64,000 nt of DNA from positions 3,038,001-3,102,000 of the forward strand of contig NZ_CP031015.1 of the NCBI RefSeq assembly GCF_003850245.1, written 5' to 3'. The stretch's first letter is position 1. Each line of letters opens with the position of its first letter. The notes below the pieces were generated by a model. It worked only from the letters and a program-made list of their open reading frames with translations. It did not search any database and was not told the origin of the DNA. The stretch comes from Microbacterium sp. ABRD28. GTDB taxonomy: Bacteria; Actinomycetota; Actinomycetes; Actinomycetales; Microbacteriaceae. The position numbers and the translations under genes were made by a program. Below, piece by piece: positions 32,983 through 41,482 of the stretch.

Positions 32983-33909
32983 ATGGAGTACTGCGTCTTC
33001 ACCGAGCCCCACCTCGGTGCGAGCTACGACGACCAGCTCGCCTTCGCCCAGGCCGCCGAGCGCCACGGGTTCCATGGGTTCTTCCGCTCCGACCACTACC
33101 TGAACGGGCGAGACGAGGGCCTGCCCGGGCCCACCGATGCCTGGACCACCCTTGCCGGGCTCGCCCGTGAGACGAGCCGCATCCGCCTGGGCACCCTGGT
33201 CTCCCCCGTCACCTTCCGCCACCCCGGCGTGCTCGCCATCCAGGTCGCGCAGGTCGACGCGATGTCGGGCGGCCGGGTCGAGCTCGGGCTCGGTGCAGGG
33301 TGGTTCGAGCGTGAGCACGAGGCGTACGGGATCCCCTTCCCCAAGAACCGATTCGACCTTCTCGAGGAACAGCTGCAGATCGTCACCGGGCTCTGGGAGA
33401 CTCCGGTGGGCCAGAGCTACAGCTTCGCGGGTGAGAACTACGTATTGGTGGATGCCCCTGGTCTGCCCAAACCGGTGCAGCAGCCGGTGCCCGTGATCAT
33501 CGGCGGCGCCGGTCGACGGCGGACCCCCGAGCTCGTCGCGCGCTTCGCCCGCGAGTACAACGTCGGCTTCCCCACGGACGCGCAGATCGCCGAGCGCCTC
33601 GGCAACCTCCACGCCGCCTGCGAGCGGGTCGGCCGCGACCCCGCGACCGTGCGCCTGTCGGTGGCGATGTCGGTGATCGCCGGCGCCGACGACGCCGAGG
33701 TCGTACGCCGCGCGGGCCGGCTCGGGAAGACGCTCGACGAGGTGCGCGACGGGGTCAACCTCGTCGGCGGGCCCGACGAGATCGGCGAGCGCATCGAGCG
33801 CTGGCGCTCGTTCGGCATCGAGCGCGTGTACTTCCAGTTCCTCGACAACCAAGACGTCGCGCACGTCGACTACGTGGGCGAGGCGGTGCTGCCGGCGCTG
33901 CCGCGGTGA
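32983..33909 (+). CDS. LLM-class F420-dependent oxidoreductase
   Basis: A 308-residue luciferase-like oxidoreductase: VFTEPHLGASYDDQLAFA at the N-terminus, SRIRLGTLVSPVTFRHPGVLA, then GRVELGLGAGWFEREHEAYG and PVPVIIGGAGRRRTPELVARFA, the standard layout of F420-dependent TIGR03560-like enzymes. The substrate is unknown. It lies 27 nt after the hydrolase stop and reads in the same direction, so the two enzymes may act in one catabolic or detoxifying step. No clear Shine-Dalgarno precedes the ATG. Confidence 0.88.
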   Translation: MEYCVFTEPHLGASYDDQLAFAQAAERHGFHGFFRSDHYLNGRDEGLPGPTDAWTTLAGLARETSRIRLGTLVSPVTFRHPGVLAIQVAQVDAMSGGRVELGLGAGWFEREHEAYGIPFPKNRFDLLEEQLQIVTGLWETPVGQSYSFAGENYVLVDAPGLPKPVQQPVPVIIGGAGRRRTPELVARFAREYNVGFPTDAQIAERLGNLHAACERVGRDPATVRLSVAMSVIAGADDAEVVRRAGRLGKTLDEVRDGVNLVGGPDEIGERIERWRSFGIERVYFQFLDNQDVAHVDYVGEAVLPALPR

Positions 33910-33925
33910 GCGACAGCCGCGCGAT

Positions 33926-34387
33926 TCAGCGCCGCGCGGCGAAGAACTCCTGCAGGAGCGCCGCGGCCTCCTCGGCACGGACGCCCCCGACGACCTCGGC
34001 GCGCACCGGCAGTCGCCGGTCGCGCAGCACATCGTGCACCGACCCGGCCGCGCCGGCCTTCTCGTCCCACGCACCGAACACCACGCGGCTCACATGCGAC
34101 TGCAGCGCCGCGCCGGCACACATCACGCACGGTTCGAGCGTGACCACGAGCGTGCAGCCCGCGAGATTCCACGAGCCTCGGGATGACGCGGCCGCGCGCA
34201 GCGCGACCACCTCGGCGTGAGCGGTGGGGTCCCCGGTGGTCTCGCGCAGATTCCTTCCCTCGCCGATGACGTGCCCCGTGGCATCCGTCACCACCGCCCC
34301 GACGGGTACCTCGCTCTCGGCCGCAGCCTCGGCGGCGAGCGCAAGCGCGCGCATCATCGCGACGTCGTCGGCGGGGTCGGGCTGCAC
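33926..34387 (-). CDS. tadA: tRNA-specific adenosine deaminase / nucleoside deaminase (TadA)
   Basis: Zinc-dependent deaminase of 153 residues forming inosine at the tRNA wobble position. The zinc and catalytic residues are in [10 protein letters not shown] (His, Glu) and [10 protein letters not shown] (two Cys), and [13 protein letters not shown] is the TadA-type segment that follows. The GTG at 34387 is chosen because TACGCT stands 6 nt before it; an ATG ten codons in (34357) is the alternative. It is divergent from upp by 48 bp, an arrangement seen widely in actinobacteria. Confidence 0.9.
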   Translation of the reverse strand: MQPDPADDVAMMRALALAAEAAAESEVPVGAVVTDATGHVIGEGRNLRETTGDPTAHAEVVALRAAASSRGSWNLAGCTLVVTLEPCVMCAGAALQSHVSRVVFGAWDEKAGAAGSVHDVLRDRRLPVRAEVVGGVRAEEAAALLQEFFAARR

Positions 34388-34393
34388 ACCTCC

Positions 34394-34428
34394 AGCGTAC
34401 GGACCGACAGCCGCGCAGCGGATACCCT
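34394..34428. promoter_or_regulatory. Divergent leaderless promoters of tadA and upp
   Basis: Minus strand TACGCT (34394-34399) lies 6 nt before the tadA GTG; plus strand TACCCT (34423-34428) lies 7 nt before the upp ATG at 34436. Both genes lack a normally spaced Shine-Dalgarno, so both transcripts look leaderless. Confidence 0.5.
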
Positions 34429-34435
34429 GGGATCC

Positions 34436-35068
34436 ATGCGCCTCCACGTCGCCGACCACCCGCTCATCACCCACAAGCTCACGGTGCTGCGTGACAAGAC
34501 GACCTCGTCGCCGGTGTTCCGGCAGCTGACGGAGGAGCTCGTCACCCTTCTCGCCTACGAGGCGACCCGGTCGGTGAGGGTCGATCCCATCGAGATCCAG
34601 ACCCCGGTCTCTCTGACGATGGGCGTGAAGATCAGCGAGCCGCGCCCGATCGTCGTGCCGATCCTCCGCGCCGGTCTCGGAATGCTCGAGGGCATGGTCA
34701 AGCTCCTTCCGACCGCCGAGGTGGGCTTTCTCGGCATGGTGCGGAACGAAGAGACCCTCGAGCCCACGACCTACGCCGAGCGTCTGCCCGACGACCTCTC
34801 CGACCGGCAGTGCTTCGTGCTCGACCCGATGCTCGCGACCGGCGGGTCGCTGGGTGCGGCCGTCGAGTTCCTCTTCACACGGGGGGCGCAGGACGTCACC
34901 GCCATCTGCCTGCTCGGCGCACCCGAAGGGGTTGCCGCGATCGAACGTCAGGTCGGCGACAAGGATGTCACCCTCGTGCTCGGCGCGCTGGATGAGCGGC
35001 TGAACGAGAAGGGCTACATCGTGCCCGGCCTCGGTGACGCGGGCGACCGCCTGTACGGCACCGTCTGA
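34436..35068 (+). CDS. upp: Uracil phosphoribosyltransferase (Upp)
   Basis: Pyrimidine salvage enzyme making UMP from uracil and PRPP; 210 residues. It begins [20 protein letters not shown], carries [15 protein letters not shown] and the PRPP loop [16 protein letters not shown], and ends [17 protein letters not shown], all diagnostic for UPRT. The ATG at 34436 is 7 nt after TACCCT. Two hairpins follow the stop codon, in the gap shared with the convergent DUF3467 gene. Confidence 0.97.
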   Translation: MRLHVADHPLITHKLTVLRDKTTSSPVFRQLTEELVTLLAYEATRSVRVDPIEIQTPVSLTMGVKISEPRPIVVPILRAGLGMLEGMVKLLPTAEVGFLGMVRNEETLEPTTYAERLPDDLSDRQCFVLDPMLATGGSLGAAVEFLFTRGAQDVTAICLLGAPEGVAAIERQVGDKDVTLVLGALDERLNEKGYIVPGLGDAGDRLYGTV

Positions 35069-35083
35069 CGGGATTGCCCGACC

Positions 35084-35171
35084 CGTCTCGCGTGCGGGCA
35101 TCGCCGCGATTTCCCGCGCCCTGAGACGAATGTGGCGCGGTATCCGCCCCTCGCCGAACGGACACCGCGCC
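35084..35171. terminator. Two tandem hairpins between convergent upp and DUF3467 genes
   Basis: First stem: CGTCTCGCGTGCGGG (35084-35098) with CCCGCGCCCTGAGACG (35113-35128). Second stem: GGCGCGGTATCCG (35134-35146) with CGGACACCGCGCC (35159-35171), one mismatch in 13. No T-runs follow. The position at the meeting point of two transcripts fits bidirectional termination. The remainder of 35069-35268 shows nothing coding. Confidence 0.6.
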
Positions 35172-35268
35172 TGCGCCTTGCGGCGCGAATCCAAGCGTAT
35201 GACGGGGGCGATTCGGGTTTTCAGGGGGTTGACATCGGCCCTCCGAATGGCTAGCCGGACGGACCCTG

Positions 35269-35589
35269 TCAGTCGGGGATGACAGGCTCGGTCGGAGGCT
35301 TCCGACCGGTCTCCTGCTCCCAGAACTCGAGCTGCTGCGTGAGGGCTTTGGCGAGCTCGAACACCTGCTCCGGAGGGATGCGGATGCGGCTGACGACGCG
35401 GGCCGGCACCACCGTGCGACGCTCCCCCGTCTCGGGGTCGGTCTCGTCGTGCGGCGGCTGGGCGAGGGTGAGGAAATCCATCACGAACACCGTCGAGCTG
35501 TGCCAGACGTTGGCGAAATCGGCGTAGTTGCCGCCGATCAGGTCGGGCGGCAGATCGATCTCGAATTGACGGGGCACCTGGTCGGACAT
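35269..35589 (-). CDS. DUF3467 domain protein
   Basis: A 106-residue protein of the DUF3467 family: FEIDLPPDLIGGNYADFANVWHSSTVFVMDFL is the typical opening, followed by RVVSRIRIPPEQVFELAKALTQQLEFWEQE. The family is widespread but its function is unknown; predicted to be a small soluble alpha/beta protein. The ATG at 35589 has GAGGAGG 9 nt upstream. It is the gene immediately downstream of the large nuclease-helicase, 46 nt away on the same strand, so co-transcription is possible. Confidence 0.88.
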   Translation of the reverse strand: MSDQVPRQFEIDLPPDLIGGNYADFANVWHSSTVFVMDFLTLAQPPHDETDPETGERRTVVPARVVSRIRIPPEQVFELAKALTQQLEFWEQETGRKPPTEPVIPD

Positions 35590-35635
35590 GCGGCAGTTCC
35601 TCCTCGCCGGGGGGATGGTGTGGCGTCTGGCGAGT

Positions 35636-38600
35636 CTATTGGGCGGCCATCGCGGGCTGAACGGGGTTGCGCGCGGCCGCGCCGTCGCCCGATGCGTCGG
35701 ATGCGGACGGCTGGGCACCGACGAGGCGCGCGAAACCGCTCAGGCGCGCGACGCCCTCGGGGGTGCGCGGCAGGTCGTCGAGGAGTCCGGGTGAGTAGAC
35801 GAGGTACGCGGTGTGCATCGCCCGTGAGATGGCGACGTTCAGCCGGTTGCGCAGGAGGAGGAACTCCAGGCCCCGGGGCGCGTCACGCCCGGAGGATGCC
35901 GCGAGCGACACGATCGCCACCGCCGCCTCCTGTCCCTGGAACCTGTCGACGGTGCCGACCGGCACGTCGTCGAACCCGGCGGCCGCGAGCGCCTCTTCGA
36001 CCAGCACCTGCTGGGCGTTGTACGGGGTGACGACGATGATGTCTTTCGCCACGAGGGGGCGCGCGGGCGTCAGCGCAGCGCCGCCGGTGTCGTCGATGTC
36101 GATGCCGGTCCACTCCCGCCCGACGAGGTCTCGGACGAGGTCGACGACGATCGCCGCCTCCTCCGGCGACCGGGTGGCGTTGCCCCGGTGACGAAGCGGC
36201 AGCGGGTGGAGGCCCGGCGCGATCCCCTGGAGGGCCCGCATGGCCGTCGCGGGCTGCGCGGCGAGTTCACCGCGATACGACAGATCGGAGACGGCACGCG
36301 CGACGGCGGGGTGCATCCGCCACGACCGGGCGAGGAAGAAGCCGAAGGCGGGCGGGATCACGTCGGCTCCGTCCATGACCCACCCGAGCGCGGAGGTGTC
36401 GACCGGCTCGGGGTGGGTGCCCTGACTCACCTGCGGCAGCTGTTGCGGGTCCCCGAGGAGGAGCAGGCGGGATGAGGCGAGCGAGACCGCGATCGTCGAC
36501 GCGAGCGAGAACTGCCCGGCCTCGTCGATGACGAGGAGATCGAGGCTGCCGCGCGGGATGCGCCCCTCATGGGCGAAGTCCCACGCGGTGCCGCCGACGA
36601 CGAATCCGGATGCCGCATGCTCGGCCGTGAAGGCTGCGACTCCGTTCTTGGGAATGGGCGTGAACCGCACCCGCTCCGCGTCATCGGGCTTCTTCAACGC
36701 CTTGCCCACGTGCTGCGGGGCCACGCCCGCGGCCACGATCCGGTCGAGCATGTGCTCGACGACCGCGTGCGACTGGGCAACGACACCGACCTTGTAGCCG
36801 TGCTCGGCGACGAGGCGGGCGATGACGTGCGAGCCGACGAAGGTCTTGCCGGTGCCGGGCGGTCCCTGCACCGCGAGGTAGCTGCGGTCGAGATCGAGAA
36901 GGGCGGCGGTGATGTCGCCGATGTCGTCGCCGCCCTGCGGCGGCAGCGCTCCGGCACGCGTGCGGGGCGGGCGACGCAGCAGGATGTCGGTGGCGGGGTC
37001 GTACGGAAGCTCGGGCGACGCGGCGACGACGGCGTCGGCCCATGCGTCGATCGCGGTCTGCTGGTTCATCGCCCGCGGCGGCGCGGCGGGCGTGAGGGCG
37101 ATCGGCAGCTCGGTCCAGGTCTCGCCGTCGATGGCGAATTCCTCCACGATCGCGCCGTCGTCGAGGGTCTCGATGACGGTGACGCGGTGATCGGCGTGGA
37201 TCCAGCGTGGCTTGTCGGCGAAGGGGAACGACACCGGCAGCTCGTAGAGCGCGAACGGGTCGCTGCCCTCGCTGATGCGTGTGCCGGGCGCGAGTTCGCC
37301 GCGCAGCTCGAGGCGGCGACGCAGGGTCCGCTTTCCCTCCTCCTGATACCAGTCGGTGACGACGTGGCAGCGCGAGGAGTCGAGCATGACGACATCCCGC
37401 GTCTCCTCCCACACCGACGCGGGCTCGCGCAGACGGAGGAAGTGGGTGGCCCAGAACGACTTGGCCTCGCGTGGGTAATAGTCGATCGCGGCCGCGCCGA
37501 GGCGGAGCGCGCGCGACTCCGGCGAGTCGGCGTCGCGCTGGGCGGCGAGGGCGTTCAGCCGGTCGGCGCGATCGGACGGGGTGTAGGCGTGCTCGTCGGG
37601 ATCGGGATTCGGGGTGGGGCGCAGCTGCGCCTCACGGGCGCGGTCGACGAGCCAGTCACGCAGGCGCAGCGTCGAGACGCAGTCGTAGCGGTTGTAATCG
37701 GCCAGGTCGCTCAGGATGCGGGCGGCCTCTGCCGCAGCATCCGGGCCGTCCTGCTGAAGCGCTCGGGCCTGCACGTACTTGACGATCGAGTCGTCGCCCT
37801 TCTGCACGTCGCTCGTGCGCACCTCGTCACCCATGTAGAGCGGTTCGAGCTTCTTGATGGAGTACGAGCGCGAGCCGACGCGGAGGGCCCGCCGCACGAT
37901 CGGATAGAGGTCGACGAAGACGCCGTCGCGAAGCAGCTGATCGACGTCGGACTCACGCACGCCGTAGCGCGCCGCCATGGCGAGCAGGTGCGTGGGCTCG
38001 TAGGGCGCGTAATGATAGATGTGCAGGTCGGGGTGGGTCTTGCGCCGGAGGGCCACCATGTCGAGGAAGCGCTCGAGCGCCTCCTTCTCCTCGGCGAACG
38101 AATGCGCCCACAGCGCCGAGTACTGCTCCCGCAGATCCACCCAGCCGAAGAGGTAGTCGATCCCCCAGGTGGTTCCCTCCCCCTCCGTGTAGAGCGGGTC
38201 TCCTTCGAAGTCGAAGAAGATGTCGCCCTGGCTCGGCCGCGGGAGCGCGCCGAGCGCCTGCGGCTGCACGACCTCGTAGTTCGGGATGTCGGAAGGCGAG
38301 CTGAGCTGCAGCCGCGCCTGGGTGCGCAGCAGCGCGATGGTGTCGGGATTCATCCCCGTCGGCGCGGTGCCGAGCCGCGCGAGGTCGTCGATCGTCTGGA
38401 CGCCGGCCGCGCGGAGGCGTTCGCGCTGCACCGGCCGCATCCCTGCGACGAGAAGAAGATCGCCGGATGCCACGACTTCCAGGTCGCAGGTCGCGCAGCG
38501 GCCGCAGGCGACCACACCGAGGTCACCGCGCGGGTCGCCCCACGCGATCGGGTCGCCGGCCATCCCGAGGTCGAGGCGACGGTCGGCGATGAGCGTCTGC

Positions 38601-39190
38601 AGGCGGTCGCGTCGCAGCTGGAAGACGGGGAGGAGATCGTCGACCTCGTGGCTGCTGGTGGTGCCGTCGCCGAGCAGCAGTTCGACGCGGTCGGAGCGCG
38701 GAATGCCGAGCCGGTCGAGCTGGACGACATAGGCGGCGAGCTGCATGAGCGCGGTGACGCGGGCGTGACGGGCGAGCTTGGTGTCCTGCACGAGCCACGC
38801 GCCGAACTCGTCGCGGACGAGGAAGTCGGCGAAGCCGACGAAGTCGTGGGTGGCGAACGTCGCCTGATAGACGACGTCGGCATCGGAGTTCAGAGCCGCG
38901 TCGGTGAGCCGCACCGCCTCGGCGAGCGCCGCGGCGTCGGAGGAGCGCGTCTCGGGGATCTCGATGACACCGTCGCCGAACCGCTCCCGGTACCGGGCGA
39001 GGACGCGTCGTTCGTGCTCGCCGCCGAGCTCACCCGCGCGACGCAGCGTCGGGTCATCCGGCTCTTCGACGGGTGCGACGCGACCGAGCTTGGCGTCGAT
39101 GGCGCGCAGCCACGCGAACTCGCATTCGGCGGCCGCTTTCAGGTCGCTCGCGCTCCAGACGATCCGGCCCTCGTCCTCGATGTACCGCAA
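35636..39190 (-). CDS. RecB-nuclease / DEDD exonuclease / SF1 helicase fusion (TM0106 family)
   Basis: A 1184-residue nucleic-acid enzyme. Residues 1-250 are a RecB/Cas4-like PD-(D/E)XK nuclease: GFADFLVRD, LVQDTKLARH, QLAAYVVQLD, then a Cys pair CGRCATC. Residues 320-520 are RNase H-like with DEDD residues: IFFDFEGDPLY, IYHYAPYEPTHL and YNRYDCVSTLRLRDWL. The C-terminal third is an Upf1/DNA2-type SF1 helicase with GPPGTGKTF (about 778), LLVIDEAGQFSL, LLLLGDPQQLPQV, VDRFQGQEAAVAI and RNRLNVAISRAM. The family is annotated as a putative RecB-like nuclease; DNA repair or defence is plausible. TTG start with AAGGGA 4 nt upstream. Confidence 0.9.
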   Translation of the reverse strand: MRYIEDEGRIVWSASDLKAAAECEFAWLRAIDAKLGRVAPVEEPDDPTLRRAGELGGEHERRVLARYRERFGDGVIEIPETRSSDAAALAEAVRLTDAALNSDADVVYQATFATHDFVGFADFLVRDEFGAWLVQDTKLARHARVTALMQLAAYVVQLDRLGIPRSDRVELLLGDGTTSSHEVDDLLPVFQLRRDRLQTLIADRRLDLGMAGDPIAWGDPRGDLGVVACGRCATCDLEVVASGDLLLVAGMRPVQRERLRAAGVQTIDDLARLGTAPTGMNPDTIALLRTQARLQLSSPSDIPNYEVVQPQALGALPRPSQGDIFFDFEGDPLYTEGEGTTWGIDYLFGWVDLREQYSALWAHSFAEEKEALERFLDMVALRRKTHPDLHIYHYAPYEPTHLLAMAARYGVRESDVDQLLRDGVFVDLYPIVRRALRVGSRSYSIKKLEPLYMGDEVRTSDVQKGDDSIVKYVQARALQQDGPDAAAEAARILSDLADYNRYDCVSTLRLRDWLVDRAREAQLRPTPNPDPDEHAYTPSDRADRLNALAAQRDADSPESRALRLGAAAIDYYPREAKSFWATHFLRLREPASVWEETRDVVMLDSSRCHVVTDWYQEEGKRTLRRRLELRGELAPGTRISEGSDPFALYELPVSFPFADKPRWIHADHRVTVIETLDDGAIVEEFAIDGETWTELPIALTPAAPPRAMNQQTAIDAWADAVVAASPELPYDPATDILLRRPPRTRAGALPPQGGDDIGDITAALLDLDRSYLAVQGPPGTGKTFVGSHVIARLVAEHGYKVGVVAQSHAVVEHMLDRIVAAGVAPQHVGKALKKPDDAERVRFTPIPKNGVAAFTAEHAASGFVVGGTAWDFAHEGRIPRGSLDLLVIDEAGQFSLASTIAVSLASSRLLLLGDPQQLPQVSQGTHPEPVDTSALGWVMDGADVIPPAFGFFLARSWRMHPAVARAVSDLSYRGELAAQPATAMRALQGIAPGLHPLPLRHRGNATRSPEEAAIVVDLVRDLVGREWTGIDIDDTGGAALTPARPLVAKDIIVVTPYNAQQVLVEEALAAAGFDDVPVGTVDRFQGQEAAVAIVSLAASSGRDAPRGLEFLLLRNRLNVAISRAMHTAYLVYSPGLLDDLPRTPEGVARLSGFARLVGAQPSASDASGDGAAARNPVQPAMAAQ

Positions 39191-39295
39191 CGTTCCCTTC
39201 CCGACGCCCCGCCGCTCGGACCGTCCCCCCGACCCTAACCGGGGCCGCCGACGTCGTTCTGTGGGCGCTCGTGGGTCAGGCCTTCCCGCCCGACG

Positions 39296-40489
39296 TCACC
39301 CTCCCGCGCGACGGCCGCGCCTCACGCGCTCGATGGTCTCACCGGCCGCGACACCGACAAGAACCACCGCGGCCGTGATGGACGCCGTGAGTGCGTCGAG
39401 GAACGGGACAGCGAGAGCCGCGCCGCCGAGCACGGCGAGAGCGACCAGCCCGATGAGTTGAGCTCGCGACCAGCGTCGTTCGAGCACGCGACGGAAGAGC
39501 ACCGTGCCGGCGAGAAAGAGGATCGGTGCGCCGAGGATCACGATCGTCGGCGCGAGGCCGCGCTGGTCGGGGCGTGCGAGCATCTCTTTGTCGCCCACGC
39601 TCATCAGCACGATGCCGGCGATGATCGGAAGATGCACCCAGGTGTAGGCGGTGCGAGCGAGCCTGGCCGGCTCGTCCGACGCTTCGATCGCCTCCGCGCC
39701 CACGCGTTCGCCGTGATCGAAGTAGATCCACCACGCGGCCGCGGCGGCGACGAACGCCGTCACCATCGCCGCGATGGATGAGGGGGAGGATTCCTTCTCC
39801 ACGAACGTGAAGCCTGTGATCAGCAGTCCCTCACCGAGCGCGATGAGCACGAACAAGGCCGTGCGCTCGGCGATGTGCGGGCCGGAGAGATCCCAGGAGC
39901 GCAGGAGCACTTTGCCCCGTCCGGGGACGGGGAAACCGAGTACGGTGCCCAGCAGTTCGAGGGCGAGCGCGGCGGACCAGAACGGCAGCTGCCAGGCGAG
40001 AGGGAGAAGCGCGCCGGCGATCCACAACACCGCCCCGGCGACGGTCCAGAACAGCACGAAGGTGAAGTCGCGGGCGACCTGTCGGTCGTGACGGGCGGTC
40101 GCCCACACGATGAAACCCGTTCGCCCGACCTGGAGGACGACGTAAGCGATCGCGAACGCCCACGCGCGGTCGCCGAACGCCTCCGCGATCGAGACGCTCA
40201 CCACGAGCGCCACGAACGCAAGCGCGATCACCGCCCCGCGGACCGGGAGCTTCACCGGGTCGAGCCAGTTCGTCACCCACGTGGTGGAGACCCATCCCCA
40301 CCACAACGCGCACACCATGATGAGGCCCTCGAACGCACCCAGCAGCGTCTGGTTCTCATACAAGTAGGAAGACAACTGCGTCAACGCGACAACGAAGACC
40401 AGATCGAAGAAGAGCTCGACGTAGGTCACTCGATCCGCGCGCGCGGAATCCGTGGGTCGCACCACGTTCCGGGTCATCCCGAATGCCAT
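39296..40489 (-). CDS. Low temperature requirement A (LtrA) family membrane protein
   Basis: Polytopic membrane protein of 397 residues in the LtrA family (first linked to cold growth in Listeria; biochemical role unknown). The family opening RVTYVELFFDLVFVVALTQLSSYL, split by TM1, is clear, and about ten TM segments follow, including the charged GEGLLITGFTF and YTWVHLPIIAGIVLMSVG regions. The ATG at 40489 is taken as the start; an in-frame upstream stretch is hydrophilic and unlike the family. CAGGAT lies 6 nt before that ATG, a weak leaderless -10. It is divergent from the ECF42-type cluster. Confidence 0.88.
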   Translation of the reverse strand: MAFGMTRNVVRPTDSARADRVTYVELFFDLVFVVALTQLSSYLYENQTLLGAFEGLIMVCALWWGWVSTTWVTNWLDPVKLPVRGAVIALAFVALVVSVSIAEAFGDRAWAFAIAYVVLQVGRTGFIVWATARHDRQVARDFTFVLFWTVAGAVLWIAGALLPLAWQLPFWSAALALELLGTVLGFPVPGRGKVLLRSWDLSGPHIAERTALFVLIALGEGLLITGFTFVEKESSPSSIAAMVTAFVAAAAAWWIYFDHGERVGAEAIEASDEPARLARTAYTWVHLPIIAGIVLMSVGDKEMLARPDQRGLAPTIVILGAPILFLAGTVLFRRVLERRWSRAQLIGLVALAVLGGAALAVPFLDALTASITAAVVLVGVAAGETIERVRRGRRAGG

Positions 40490-40590
40490 GCGCTCATCCT
40501 GGCACCATGGCTCGACCCAGCGACGATCGACGTCAGCCCCGTCGGAGAGCTCGCCGAGGGCGACGTGATCGAGAGAGGTTTCCGGCCGGT

Positions 40591-40619
40591 TGTCGATTTC
40601 GCGGCCGGATGTTCGCTGT
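40591..40619 (+). promoter_or_regulatory. Putative ECF42-type promoter, first DGPF gene
   Basis: TGTCGATTTC at 40591-40600 and GTTCGCTGT at 40611-40619, about 55 nt before the first YciI/DGPF gene. The same two blocks with the same 10-nt gap occur before the second DGPF gene. TGTCGA is the -35 described for ECF42 sigma factors. Confidence 0.75.
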
Positions 40620-40673
40620 CCTTGTGACGGAGCCGGATCGGCCGGTCCGCTACCCAGTGCAGGAGGCACGTCC

Positions 40674-41033
40674 ATGTCCCAGTTCGCGATCCTCATCTAC
40701 GAAGACCCGACCTACTACGAGACCATGCCGCCCGAGGGATGGGCCCAGGTGGTCGACGCCCACAACACCTTCACCAGCCAGGTCGCAGAGCGGGGCGGAA
40801 CGCTGACGGGCGGAGGTGCGCTCGCGCCCGTGACGACAGCGACCACCATCAAGGGCGGAACCGCGATGACCGACGGCCCGTTCGTCCGGAGCAGGGAGGC
40901 CCTCCTCGGCTACTACGTCGTCGAGGCGCGCGACCTCGACCATGCTCTCGAGATCGGAAAGCTGTGCCCCGCCACCGGCGGCGGCGTCGAGGTCCGCCCG
41001 ATCGTCGACCCGACGGTGAACAACCCGTTCTGA
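40674..41033 (+). CDS. YciI/DGPF-domain protein 1
   Basis: A 119-residue YciI-like (YCII/DGPF) protein with the family motif MTDGPFVRSREALLGYYVVEA and an N-terminal beta strand FAILIYEDPTYYE. These ferredoxin-fold proteins are of unknown function and are very often encoded next to ECF42-type sigma factors, as here. ATG start with AGGAGG 8-9 nt upstream. The preceding putative ECF promoter (TGTCGATTTC) suggests that the neighbouring sigma factor drives it. Confidence 0.93.
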   Translation: MSQFAILIYEDPTYYETMPPEGWAQVVDAHNTFTSQVAERGGTLTGGGALAPVTTATTIKGGTAMTDGPFVRSREALLGYYVVEARDLDHALEIGKLCPATGGGVEVRPIVDPTVNNPF

Positions 41034-41050
41034 TCGCTCCTCGCCGCTCG

Positions 41051-41079
41051 TGTCGATTTCGGGCTTGCCCGTTCGCTGT
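41051..41079 (+). promoter_or_regulatory. Putative ECF42-type promoter, second DGPF gene and sigma gene
   Basis: TGTCGATTTC at 41051-41060 and GTTCGCTGT at 41071-41079, same spacing as upstream of the first DGPF gene, 38 nt before the GTG at 41117. If the sigma gene is read through from here, it is autoregulated. Confidence 0.75.
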
Positions 41080-41116
41080 AGGGGTGAAACGGTTCCCATA
41101 ACGAAAGGACACGGTC

Positions 41117-41467
41117 GTGAAGTACGTCATCATGTTCACCACCACTCCCGAGCTCGACGCAGCGGCATCGCCTGAGCACCTCAACGACGCGTACGGCCGC
41201 ACCTATGACTGGTTCGGCACGCACGGCGAGGTGATGACCGAGTCCGGCGCCCAGTTGCAGCCCGTCGCCACCGCGACCACCGTCAGGTACGGCAGCGAGG
41301 GGCCGGTGGTGGCCGACGGGCCCTTCTCAGAGGCCAAAGAGGTCATCGGCGGATTCCAGGTGATCGACGTGCCCGACCTCGACGCGGCGATCGCCATCGT
41401 CAAGACGTGGCCGCTCCTCGAGCTGCCCGGCGTTGCGGTCGAGATCCGACCGATCGTCACCTACTGA
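41117..41467 (+). CDS. YciI/DGPF-domain protein 2
   Basis: A 116-residue DGPF protein paralogous to the previous one: KYVIMFTTTPELDAAASPE opening, motif VADGPFSEAKEVIGGFQVID and the ending GVAVEIRPIVTY (the first copy has GGVEVRPIVDP). GTG start with AAAGGA 8-9 nt upstream. The sigma factor gene begins 15 nt after its stop, so both probably share the transcript from the 41051 promoter. Function unknown; the fold suggests a small enzyme or ligand-binding protein. Confidence 0.93.
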   Translation: MKYVIMFTTTPELDAAASPEHLNDAYGRTYDWFGTHGEVMTESGAQLQPVATATTVRYGSEGPVVADGPFSEAKEVIGGFQVIDVPDLDAAIAIVKTWPLLELPGVAVEIRPIVTY

Positions 41468-41482
41468 AGGCTGCAGAACGTC

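Noticed and set aside
35229..35257. TTGACA with TAGCCG 17 nt downstream, pointing into the DUF3467 gene end
   Set aside because: The -10 part is poor and no gene follows in that direction; not strong enough to call an antisense RNA.
36569..39238. Open frame of about 890 codons on the plus strand, opposite the nuclease-helicase
   Set aside because: Composition (Val/Gly/Arg/Asp-rich, no motifs) is that of an antisense frame; the minus strand has intact nuclease and helicase motifs.
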